Origin: an uncultured Prevotellaceae bacterium
GTDB taxonomy: Bacteria; Bacteroidota; Bacteroidia; Bacteroidales; Bacteroidaceae
DNA: 8,981 nt
Direction of reading: 5' to 3'
NCBI GenBank assembly: GCA_905202115.1
Contig: CAJKQZ010000103.1
Span: forward strand, 1-8,981
The notes below the pieces were generated by a model. That model made no database searches. It worked only from the letters and a program-made list of their open reading frames with translations, and was not told where the DNA came from. Below are positions 1 through 5,718 of this stretch, piece by piece. The position numbers and the translations under genes are program-made. Each line of letters begins with the position of its first letter. The stretch's first letter is position 1.

Positions 1-27
1 ATATTTTAAAATATCTCAGACATATTT
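1..27. repeat. Partial copy of the AT-rich palindromic intergenic repeat, cut by the window start
   Basis: Bases 1-27 align without gaps to 3558-3584 with two mismatches. They are therefore the spacer and right arm of the same inverted repeat seen complete at 3544-3585. The left arm would lie upstream of the window. Bases 1-14 are also a perfect palindrome (ATATTTT/AAAATAT). Confidence 0.75.
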
Positions 28-28
28 C

Positions 29-97
29 AAATTATCTCAGAGATAATTTTTTTCTTGTGCCGGAGAGTTTTTCCATCTTGTTTCAGAGTTTTCGGGC
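29..97 (+). repeat. Intergenic repeat unit, copy 1 (hairpin, T-run and conserved tail)
   Basis: This 69-bp unit aligns without gaps to 1082-1150 at about 58 of 69 positions, including 32 identical bases in a row (33-64 against 1086-1117). It opens with a 9-bp stem (29-37 with 41-49, loop CAG) running into a T-run ending at 53, which is the form of an intrinsic terminator for a gene upstream of the window. The conserved tail after the T-run (CTTGTGCCGGA and a T-rich stretch) is not explained by a terminator. Both copies lie upstream of a gene that has a TAACTTTG promoter box. Confidence 0.75.
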
Positions 98-165
98 AAA
101 TCCTTGTGAGTTTGTATTGAAGGTACTATTTTCTTAATAAAACGTGCCGGCATTGAGAAAAATGT

Positions 166-173
166 TAACTTTG
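166..173 (+). promoter_or_regulatory. Bacteroidota -7 promoter box for the gene at 243
   Basis: TAACTTTG fits the Bacteroidota housekeeping sigma -7 consensus TAnnTTTG exactly. Transcription would begin near 180, giving a leader of about 60 nt. I see no convincing -33 TTTG at the usual spacing, so the assignment rests on the -7 box and its position. Confidence 0.55.
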
Positions 174-242
174 TGGTGCGTCGCATATTATAAATTACAG
201 TGATACGCACGGACTAATGTATAACAAAGTAAAATGTTCTGA

Positions 243-980
243 ATGAAACGCGTGGTTTTTTTGTTTGTCGCCATGCTTGCAACACTGGCGGCGAGCGGAC
301 AGAGGGTTGAGGTTTCGGAATTAAGACTTGAGCACAATGTCAGCACTCCCGAAGGGCCTATGTTGAAGATGTGTTTTAGAATGTCGGCACACAACCTGTT
401 GGGGCATAAAATAATTCCGAAGCTCTTTATCGACCGTGCACCGGGAGTGTCGCATTATTGGGCCAACGGAGGCCAGATGGTGCAGGACGGCGTACGTTAT
501 GAGCCCAATTATGTTGACTGCTACTGGAACGATGTGCAGTGGATAGGGATTTATAACAAGGCTCTCAATCCGCTGCCTGGAACCCAGACTTATAATGCGA
601 GGGTGCTCGTGTGGGATGAAACCGCCGGCCGGTATGTAACCGACAATTCCAAAGTTCCCTGGGTTTCTTTCACCAACACGGGAGTTGCGCAGGCAAACAA
701 TGCAGGCGTAAGCACTTCTATGCAATATGTATACGGTCAACGTATGGTCGACAAAACTTATGTAAATATTCCCGGGGTAAATACTGTGGTTCCATACACA
801 AACACCACGACCACTGTGAATAAAAATACCGGCGGCAACAGCAAAATAAAAAGCTGCCGCTCGTGCGGAGGCAGCGGTCGCTGCGTTTTTTGCGGCGGTG
901 GAGGGAAGAGCTCGCATACAGGGGGAGATTGCCCCACTTGCCGCGGTTCGGGTTGGTGCATTTATTGCCACGGACATTGA
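243..980 (+). CDS. Exported protein of unknown function with a C-terminal double CxxC zinc-ribbon-like tail
   Basis: The 245-residue product begins with a clear signal peptide: KR, then a hydrophobic run, with cleavage likely near ASG-Q at residues 19-20. It is therefore probably periplasmic or surface-located. Residues about 20-200 form a region rich in aromatic residues and Asn/Thr that I do not recognise; it may be a beta-sandwich, with a Thr/Asn-rich linker near 185-200. The last 41 residues carry eight cysteines at 205, 208, 214, 217, 230, 233, 239 and 242. They make two near-identical units of CxxC-x5-CxxC with internal GSG, like the CxxCxGxG repeats of DnaJ and other tandem zinc ribbons. 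Two structural zinc sites, or disulfides if exported, are the inference. ATG 243 is chosen because it directly precedes the signal peptide. The gene stands alone between two repeat-bearing intergenic regions, with its own promoter at 166-173. No function is assigned. Confidence 0.82.
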   Translation: MKRVVFLFVAMLATLAASGQRVEVSELRLEHNVSTPEGPMLKMCFRMSAHNLLGHKIIPKLFIDRAPGVSHYWANGGQMVQDGVRYEPNYVDCYWNDVQWIGIYNKALNPLPGTQTYNARVLVWDETAGRYVTDNSKVPWVSFTNTGVAQANNAGVSTSMQYVYGQRMVDKTYVNIPGVNTVVPYTNTTTTVNKNTGGNSKIKSCRSCGGSGRCVFCGGGGKSSHTGGDCPTCRGSGWCIYCHGH

Positions 981-1000
981 GCAACGATAAATGAAATGCC

Positions 1001-1042
1001 TTTTCCCGCTTTGAGAACGGTGAGTTTTTATGTGCGGGAAAA
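1001..1042 (+). other. Long-loop stem downstream of the gene at 243
   Basis: TTTTCCCGC (1001-1009) is the reverse complement of GCGGGAAAA (1034-1042), a 9-bp stem with a 24-nt loop just after the stop codon. It has no T-run, so it is not a classical terminator. It may fold with the stronger hairpin downstream as a 3' end structure. Confidence 0.35.
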
Positions 1043-1059
1043 ATATGTCAGACATATTT
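1042..1059. repeat. Short palindrome of the intergenic repeat family
   Basis: This is an inverted repeat of AATATGTC and GACATATT around a central A. It uses the same ATGTC and GACAT words as the large inverted repeat at 3544-3585 but lacks the TGAGATA part of the arm. It looks like a shortened or rearranged family member placed directly before the hairpin at 1061-1106. Confidence 0.6.
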
Positions 1060-1060
1060 T

Positions 1061-1106
1061 AAATTATCTCTGAGATATTTTGAAATATCTCAGAGATAAT
1101 TTTTTT
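1061..1106 (+). terminator. Intrinsic terminator: perfect 20-bp inverted repeat plus T-run
   Basis: Bases 1061-1080 are the exact reverse complement of 1083-1102, with only TG between them, and the right arm runs into Ts to 1106. This is a strong, AT-rich hairpin of intrinsic-terminator form, 80 bases after the stop of the gene at 243 and about 100 bases before the next promoter. The arms are built from the repeat-family word ATCTCAGAGATAA, so terminator and interspersed repeat are the same object here. The left arm has no clear A-run before it, so two-way action is less certain. Confidence 0.7.
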
Positions 1107-1150
1107 CTTGTGCCGGATAATTTTTTCATTCTGCTTTATAGTTTCCGGGC
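1082..1150 (+). repeat. Intergenic repeat unit, copy 2
   Basis: This is the second copy of the 69-bp unit at 29-97, with about 58 of 69 identical positions and no gaps. It includes the right arm of the 20-bp hairpin, seven Ts, the CTTGTGCCGGA block and a T-rich tail ending CGGGC. Weaker similarity continues for some 15 bases (to about 1165). Confidence 0.75.
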
Positions 1151-1192
1151 GAGGCTTTGTGTTTTTGCCAAATTCTTATGCCTGCATTTGTC

Positions 1193-1211
1193 TATAAAAC
1201 CTTAACTTTGC
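1193..1211 (+). promoter_or_regulatory. Promoter region of the acetyltransferase/ibr-like cassette
   Basis: The -7 box TAACTTTG is at 1203-1210. The surrounding 19 bases match the sppA promoter region (3864-3882) at 17 of 19 positions, as TATAAAACMTTAAYTTTGC. The nearest TTTG upstream (1187-1190) lies only 12 bases away, too close for a standard -33 element. A start near 1217 would leave about 10 nt before the TTG codon at 1228. Confidence 0.6.
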
Positions 1212-1227
1212 GAAAAACAGTATTCCA

Positions 1228-1653
1228 TTGGATATAATACGATTGAACGGAACAGAGAAGAGACTTTACGAGATTGTTGCCCCTCTCGTAATGAATCCGG
1301 CGATTATAAGGCTGAACAATAATTATCCGTTCAAGACTTCCAGCCGGTACAAATGGTATATAGCCCTTGAACAGGATGAACCGATAGGTTTCATGCCCGT
1401 TAAAGACGGCGACGGCAGGCGTAGCATAGACAATTATTATATACAGGGCGACAGAAACGATGTTATCGACAGTCTGCTGGCGCGGGTGACCGGCGAAACC
1501 GCCCGCGGCGACGTGTTGACGGCTGTCGTGCACAAGCGTCATGTCGGAGCTTTCGTAAGAAACGGTTTCGGTTCGTTCATAGAGTGGACGAAGTACGACA
1601 AGATGGAATATAATACCGGTAGAACGCATGGTGAGGCGGCTGGATGTTTATGA
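1228..1653 (+). CDS. GNAT-like N-acetyltransferase, first gene of the ibr-like cassette
   Basis: The 141-residue product has the outline of a small GNAT-fold protein. An N-terminal helix region (residues 8-30) comes first, followed by a strand pair around KWYIAL and PIGFMPV (42-58). Next is a strand at IDNYYIQ (68-73), where GNATs bind acetyl-CoA. The end, from VLTAVVHKRHVGAFVRNGFGSFIEW (96-120), is typical of GNAT C-termini with the F-x-x-x-GF pattern. The usual Q/RxxGxG/A acetyl-CoA loop is not clear, so catalysis is inferred. The start is probably TTG 1228, since residues 2-21 look conserved and no ATG lies between the promoter and it; ATG 1291 (residue 22) is the alternative. The 3' end overlaps the next gene by 26 bp, indicating coupling. 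Its partner may be the IbrA/IbrB pair or a small molecule they handle; the substrate is unknown. Confidence 0.65.
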   Translation: MDIIRLNGTEKRLYEIVAPLVMNPAIIRLNNNYPFKTSSRYKWYIALEQDEPIGFMPVKDGDGRRSIDNYYIQGDRNDVIDSLLARVTGETARGDVLTAVVHKRHVGAFVRNGFGSFIEWTKYDKMEYNTGRTHGEAAGCL

Positions 1654-2926
1654 AGCGGCCATGCGGCGGCTCCGTGCGGTGTTTGACTATTTCGATTATG
1701 TGTATGTTTCTTTCTCGGGCGGCAAGGACAGCGGGGTGCTGCTCAATCTGTGCATCGATTATTTAAGGAAGTATGAGCCAGGGCGCAAGCTCGGGGTATT
1801 TCATATGGATTATGAGGTGCAGTACAGGCACACAGTGGAGTTTGTCGAGCGTATCATTGCCGACAACAGCGATATTCTTGAAAGTTTTTGCTGCTGCGTG
1901 CCTTTCAAGGTTTCAACCTGCACTTCCATGTTCCAGTCTTATTGGCGTCCGTGGGAAGCAAGCAAGCGCGACATGTGGGTGCGTGGGCTTCCTCAAAAGT
2001 GTTATACTGCCGCCGACTTCGGATTTTTCAGCGACGACCTTTGGGATTACGATTTCCAGCAGATGTTCACTCCCTGGTTGCGGAACATGAAGAAATGCAA
2101 CAGGATATGTTGCCTTGTTGGAATACGTACGCAGGAAAGCCACAACCGCTGGCGGGCCATTTACAGCGACAGGAACTGCAATCACCTTTATAATTATAAA
2201 TGGACCCGCCGCATGGGCAAAGACATTTATAACGCATATCCCATTTACGACTGGAAAACTACTGATGTATGGGTGGCTAACGGAAAATTCCGCTGGGATT
2301 ACAACCATCTCTACGACCTTTATTATCAGGCCGGCGTTCCGCTTGCACGGCAGCGGGTGGCAAGTCCTTTCATTTCCGAGGCAATACAGTCGCTGGCCAT
2401 ATACCGAGCTGTCGACCCAGACATGTGGGGCCGCATGGTGAGCAGGGTAAACGGCGTGAACTTTGCCGGAATGTACGGGCGCACTGTGGCGATGGGCTGG
2501 AAGCGTGTGAAGGCGCCCAACGGCTTTTCGTGGGAGAAATACATGTATTTTCTTCTCGACACTTTGCCCGAGAAAGCGCGCCTCAACTACCTCGAGAAAC
2601 TAAGGGTCAGCATGCGTTTCTGGCGCACGCATGGCGGCTGCCTGTCGGACGAGACTATTGAAAAGCTCCGCGCTGCGGGAGTTAAGTTCTCTGTCGGAGA
2701 AAGATCTGCCTACCGCACGGACAAACGGCCGGTGAGAATGGAGTATATCGACGACATTAATATCGAGGAGTTCCGTGAGATACCTACATACAAGCGCATG
2801 TGTATCTGCATTCTAAAGAACGATCATGTGTGCAAGTACATGGGATTTTCGCTTACCAAGCGCGAAAAGGAGCTGAAAGAGAAATTTATGGAGAAATACC
2901 GTTCGTTGAAAAATGGAAAGATTTGA
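1628..2926 (+). CDS. ibrA: IbrA-like PAPS-reductase family (PP-loop ATP pyrophosphatase, DUF3440 type) protein
   Basis: The product has 432 residues. The N-terminal half is an adenine-nucleotide alpha-hydrolase fold with the PP-loop SGGKDSG at residues 30-36, which in this family binds the phosphates of ATP or PAPS. A second family block is at 157-176, with Cys157, Cys161 and Cys162 followed by GIRTQESHNRWR; the GIRxxES pattern is typical of PAPS-reductase relatives. The C-terminal part contains PTYKRMCICILKNDHVCKYMGF near residues 382-403, which I recognise as the DUF3440 region of IbrA proteins. In E. coli ECOR-9, IbrA and IbrB were described as activators of the eib immunoglobulin-binding genes; the biochemical reaction is not known. 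A role in sulfur transfer or adenylation of a nucleic acid or metabolite is inference. The start at ATG 1628 overlaps the acetyltransferase end; GTG 1631 is possible. It overlaps ibrB by 14 bp. Confidence 0.85.
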   Translation: MVRRLDVYEAAMRRLRAVFDYFDYVYVSFSGGKDSGVLLNLCIDYLRKYEPGRKLGVFHMDYEVQYRHTVEFVERIIADNSDILESFCCCVPFKVSTCTSMFQSYWRPWEASKRDMWVRGLPQKCYTAADFGFFSDDLWDYDFQQMFTPWLRNMKKCNRICCLVGIRTQESHNRWRAIYSDRNCNHLYNYKWTRRMGKDIYNAYPIYDWKTTDVWVANGKFRWDYNHLYDLYYQAGVPLARQRVASPFISEAIQSLAIYRAVDPDMWGRMVSRVNGVNFAGMYGRTVAMGWKRVKAPNGFSWEKYMYFLLDTLPEKARLNYLEKLRVSMRFWRTHGGCLSDETIEKLRAAGVKFSVGERSAYRTDKRPVRMEYIDDINIEEFREIPTYKRMCICILKNDHVCKYMGFSLTKREKELKEKFMEKYRSLKNGKI

Positions 2927-3434
2927 AAGTCCGGTGTACCGTGTTATTGCGGTTCCGGTCGAGAAGGTCGTGGCGAACAACTACAATCCCAATGTGGTGG
3001 CTCCGCCCGAGATGAAACTGCTGGAACTGTCGATATGGGAAGACGGTTACACTATGCCGTGCGTATGTTATTATCTTAAAGACCAGGACCGCTATGAAAT
3101 AGTTGACGGTTACCACCGGTACATGGTCATGAAGACTTCCCGCAGAATTTATGAGCGCGAGCGCGGCTTGCTGCCGGTTGCGGTTATCGACAAGGACATT
3201 TCGGAGCGCATGGCTTCTACCATACGCCACAACAGGGCCCGCGGGGTGCATTCGGTCGAGCTTATGAGCAATATCGTGTCAGAGCTGGTGAAGTCGGGAA
3301 TGTCGGACGCATGGATTATGCGGCATATAGGAATGTCTCCCGACGAGTTGATGCGCCTGAAGCAGATATCCGGTCTTGCGGAGTTGTTTGCCGACAAGGA
3401 GTTCGGCAAGTCGGACGACTGGGTGGAGGAATGA
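2913..3434 (+). CDS. ibrB: IbrB-like ParB/sulfiredoxin-fold protein
   Basis: The 173-residue product has a ParB N-terminal type domain. Residues 8-30 give the opening strand and the NNYNPN segment. Residues 61-72 hold YEIVDGYHRYMV, the counterpart of the ParB box II and of the nucleotide-binding site in ParB/sulfiredoxin folds. HNRARG (106-111) closes the domain. Residues 116-160 look like a helix-turn-helix (SELVKSGMSDAWIMRHIGMSPDELMRLKQISGL), so nucleic-acid binding is likely. It is much shorter than chromosome-partitioning ParB (about 300 residues) and has no ParA next to it, so it is not a partition protein. ATG 2913 overlaps the ibrA stop by 14 bp, which fits the invariant pairing of IbrA and IbrB. 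Whether the domain hydrolyses ATP or CTP or acts only as a binder cannot be told. Confidence 0.85.
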   Translation: MERFESPVYRVIAVPVEKVVANNYNPNVVAPPEMKLLELSIWEDGYTMPCVCYYLKDQDRYEIVDGYHRYMVMKTSRRIYERERGLLPVAVIDKDISERMASTIRHNRARGVHSVELMSNIVSELVKSGMSDAWIMRHIGMSPDELMRLKQISGLAELFADKEFGKSDDWVEE

Positions 3435-3481
3435 TGACTGCTTTTGTCGTGCGGGTCATGCTTCTTATGCCTAAAGTATGG

Positions 3482-3573
3482 TTTTGCAGACAAAAACGGT
3501 CAGCGGACAAGCACTTGAAAATCAGCAGATGTATATATAGCAAAAAATATGTCTGAGATATTTTGAATTATCT
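3482..3573 (+). repeat. Long intergenic repeat, copy A
   Basis: This segment aligns without gaps to 8890-8981 at 86 of 92 positions. It begins TTTTGCAGACAAAAACGGTC, passes through CAAGCA and GAAAATCAGCAG, and ends within the large inverted repeat. Both copies are in the same orientation and lie 47-61 bases after the last gene of a transcription unit. That suggests a 3'-end element, or a small RNA ending in the hairpin. Three bases before it (GTA) also match. Confidence 0.85.
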
Positions 3574-3585
3574 CAGACATATTTT
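3544..3585. repeat. 17-bp inverted repeat, likely terminator hairpin after ibrB
   Basis: Bases 3544-3560 and 3569-3585 are perfect reverse complements, separated by 8 bases (TTTTGAAT). The arm begins with four As and ends with four Ts, so the structure could end transcription in either direction. It lies 110 bases past the ibrB stop. Copies are cut by both window ends. Confidence 0.75.
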
Positions 3586-3632
3586 CGATTATCTCCCTTG
3601 TATTTTCATTTATCTGCGGGAGCTTTTTATCA

Positions 3633-3655
3633 CGAAAAAAAATATTTTTTTTTCG
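3633..3655. terminator. Possible bidirectional terminator (A8/T9 hairpin)
   Basis: CG followed by eight As pairs with eight Ts followed by CG (3633-3642 with 3646-3655), leaving the 3-base loop TAT. Almost all pairs are A-T, so the stem is weak. The A-run/T-run layout resembles rho-independent sites but the role is uncertain. Confidence 0.35.
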
Positions 3656-3795
3656 CGAGGGCGTATTTTTTTATGAAGCTTTTACTCGTCGGTTTCTTAC
3701 GGGACTGTTTTCCTGCATATCGCGTTTGCGCTGAAACATCTCATATGCATTTGTTTTTTCGGCGGAAACATTTTGCTGTTTTGCATTAAGTGTGC

Positions 3796-3811
3796 GAAAA
3801 CAAAAGTTTTC
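3796..3811. other. Small hairpin upstream of sppA
   Basis: GAAAAC and GTTTTC form a perfect 6-bp inverted repeat around four As, about 60 bases before the sppA -7 box. It could be an operator-like site or chance; nothing decides between these. Confidence 0.2.
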
Positions 3812-3848
3812 AGTGTTGTTCCGTACTCTGATATTTTGCGCGGCTTGC

Positions 3849-3882
3849 TTGCAGGTGTTTTTATATAAAACATTAATTTTGC
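3849..3882 (+). promoter_or_regulatory. sppA operon promoter
   Basis: The -7 box TAATTTTG is at 3874-3881 and a TTG for the -33 element at 3849-3851, with 22 bases between them, close to the Bacteroidota pattern of about 19-21. The sequence TATAAAACATTAATTTTGC (3864-3882) nearly repeats the cassette promoter at 1193-1211. The start codon follows at 3906, giving a leader of roughly 15-20 nt. Confidence 0.65.
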
Positions 3883-3905
3883 AGAAAACATTTAATATTT
3901 TAGCT

Positions 3906-5657
3906 ATGAAAGAGTTTTTCGCACGTGTGCTCAGTTCGGCAGCCGGATTTTTTCTTGCCGGAGCCATTGTTGTCATTATGATTACTATTGTTTCCCTGTC
4001 GGCTTTGGTGTCTAAGCCAAAGATGTCGGACAAATCTGTGCTTCGTATCGATTTGCAGGGCGTCATGTCGGAAAGGAGTACGGAATCTCCTCTCGACATC
4101 ATTGGAATGGGCGAGGCGGTTCCGTCGCTTGAAACGACGCTCGGAGCTATCGCCGAGGCGAAAACAAACAGTAAAATAGCAGGCATATACATAAAGGCGG
4201 GAGCTTTGAGCGCTACTCCTGCCACACTGCAGGAACTGCGTATAGCCATTGATGATTTCCGCAAAAGCGGAAAATTCGTCGTGAGTTACGGCGGCACATA
4301 TACGCAAGGCACATATTATGTATGCTCGGCCGCGTCGAGATTGTTTCTCAACCCTATCGGCGAGATCGAATGGAAAGGACTTGCTTCGGAAAGCGTGTAC
4401 TACAAGGATTTGCTTAAGAAAATAGGAGTGGAAATGCAGGTGGTTAAAGTGGGAAGCTATAAAAGCTACACCGAACCCTTTACAGCTACAGAAATGTCGC
4501 CCGAAAACCGCGAGCAGATAACGCAATACATGTCGGGCATTTGGAACGTAATGAAGAAAGACGTTTCGGCGAGCCGCAAAATAAAAGTACAGGCGCTCGA
4601 TAGCCTTGCCGACGGATACGTTGCGATGAAAAGCCAGAAAGAAGTGCTTGCCTCGCACCTTATAGACGCGCTTGGTTATGAGGACGAGGCGCTTGCTCAT
4701 GTGGCAAAGCTCGTGGGAAAGAAAAAAGCGAAAGATATAGATTTTGTCGGCACGGAAACCCTTGTCTCGCTCGGCAGCAAGAAATCCGACGGCGACGTCA
4801 TAGCCGTATATTACGCTTATGGCGACATCGTAAGCAGCAAAGAACAGGGCAGCATATATGATAATGTGATAGAAGCTGGGACAGTTACCGACGATCTCGA
4901 CGACCTTCGTGACGATGACGATATAAAGGCCGTTGTTCTGCGTGTGAATTCCGGCGGCGGCAGCGCCTATGCCTCCGAACAGATATGGCATTCTGTGCGC
5001 AAGCTTGCCGAAAGGAAACCTGTGGTCGTTTCTATGGGCGGCATGGCAGCTTCGGGCGCTTATTACCTGAGCGCCGGCTCGAATTGCATAGTAGCCGAGC
5101 CTACTACGCTTACCGGAAGCATAGGAATATTCGGAATGATTCCCGATGTAAGCGGCCTGCTTAAAGATAAGCTCGGCCTTAAATTCGATGGAGTAAAGAC
5201 AAATGTTCATTCCGATTTCTTTACAACGTCGCGCCCGCTCAACGAATCCGAAAAGGCACTTCTGCAGGCGTATGTCGACAGAGGCTACGAACTTTTCGTG
5301 AAACGTGTGGCCGACGGACGCAAACTCTCCGTGGAACGGGTCAAGGAAATAGCGCAGGGACGGGTGTATACCGGCGAAACTGCGCTCGGCCTTCGTCTTG
5401 TCGACAAGCTCGGCACGCTCGACGACGCTGTGGCCGAGGCTGCAAAGCGTGCAAAATCCAAAAATTACCATGCCGTTCATTATCCGCTGCAGAAAAGTTG
5501 GATAGAACGCCTTATCGAAGAAAAAACGGAAGGATATGTCGACGCGCGTCTGCGGGAATATCTCGGCGAATACCATTCTGCTTTCACGCTCGTTAAGAAC
5601 ATAGGAAAAAGCGACCGAATTCAGGCCCGTATGCCCTATGAGCTGATAATAAAATAG
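3906..5657 (+). CDS. sppA: Signal peptide peptidase SppA, 67K type (protease IV)
   Basis: SppA cuts remnant signal peptides within the membrane after secretory proteins are processed. The product has 583 residues, the double-domain form found in E. coli (618 residues). One N-terminal membrane segment covers residues about 10-35, followed by a periplasmic part. The catalytic Ser/Lys dyad is visible: Lys186 in GSYKSYTEPF in the N-terminal repeat, and Ser383 in GGMAASGAYY in the C-terminal repeat. Their spacing (197) is close to that of E. coli Lys209 and Ser409. LRVNSGGGSAYASE (about 348-361) is the conserved loop before the active serine. The start is ATG 3906, because it lies just after a good promoter and opens the membrane segment. 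A GTG 38 codons upstream in the same frame is rejected, since it lies before the promoter. It is the first gene of the downstream operon, 61 bases ahead of lpxK. Confidence 0.96.
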   Translation: MKEFFARVLSSAAGFFLAGAIVVIMITIVSLSALVSKPKMSDKSVLRIDLQGVMSERSTESPLDIIGMGEAVPSLETTLGAIAEAKTNSKIAGIYIKAGALSATPATLQELRIAIDDFRKSGKFVVSYGGTYTQGTYYVCSAASRLFLNPIGEIEWKGLASESVYYKDLLKKIGVEMQVVKVGSYKSYTEPFTATEMSPENREQITQYMSGIWNVMKKDVSASRKIKVQALDSLADGYVAMKSQKEVLASHLIDALGYEDEALAHVAKLVGKKKAKDIDFVGTETLVSLGSKKSDGDVIAVYYAYGDIVSSKEQGSIYDNVIEAGTVTDDLDDLRDDDDIKAVVLRVNSGGGSAYASEQIWHSVRKLAERKPVVVSMGGMAASGAYYLSAGSNCIVAEPTTLTGSIGIFGMIPDVSGLLKDKLGLKFDGVKTNVHSDFFTTSRPLNESEKALLQAYVDRGYELFVKRVADGRKLSVERVKEIAQGRVYTGETALGLRLVDKLGTLDDAVAEAAKRAKSKNYHAVHYPLQKSWIERLIEEKTEGYVDARLREYLGEYHSAFTLVKNIGKSDRIQARMPYELIIK

Positions 5658-5718
5658 CCTTCTCGGCTGTTGCGGCCGATAACCGGAATTTCTTATCTCT
5701 TCGACGAAATCCTTGACA

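Larger units (their letters stand above)
3435..3905. other. Gene-free stretch between ibrB and sppA
   Basis: These 471 bases hold no convincing gene. They contain the 92-bp long repeat from 3482, the 17-bp inverted repeat at 3544-3585, an A8/T9 hairpin at 3633-3655 and a 6-bp hairpin at 3796-3811. The sppA promoter (-7 box 3874-3881) is at the end. The part from about 3656 to 3790 shows nothing I can name; short reading frames there (for example from ATG 3674) lack any recognisable feature. Confidence 0.7.

Noticed and set aside
321..1055. Minus-strand frame opposite the exported cysteine-rich gene
   Set aside because: The + strand frame has a signal peptide, a promoter and ordered CxxC pairs. 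The opposite frame has none of these.
2913..3434. Chromosome-partitioning ParB near an origin
   Set aside because: The product is only 173 residues, has no ParA neighbour, and overlaps an IbrA-type gene. No parS palindrome was found.
3482..3543. Minus-strand short peptide shared by both long-repeat copies (MxYIHLLIFxCLxADRFCLQN)
   Set aside because: Four of the five coding differences between the copies fall in three codons that change the residue, and only one is silent. That fits DNA-level repeat identity, not selection on a protein.
1042..3585. Insertion sequence or integrated element with its own recombinase
   Set aside because: There is no transposase, integrase or tRNA gene in the window, and no target-site duplication could be seen beside the repeats.
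3598..3789. Possible small gene of 63 codons between ibrB and sppA
   Set aside because: It starts at TTG, spans hairpins and an A/T-run, and has no domain or leader. A shorter version from ATG 3674 is equally plain.
3900..5576. Long minus-strand open frame of 558 codons opposite sppA
   Set aside because: It is a shadow of sppA. The + strand frame has the SppA catalytic motifs, while the minus-strand translation has no recognisable domain and is rich in His, Arg and Tyr.
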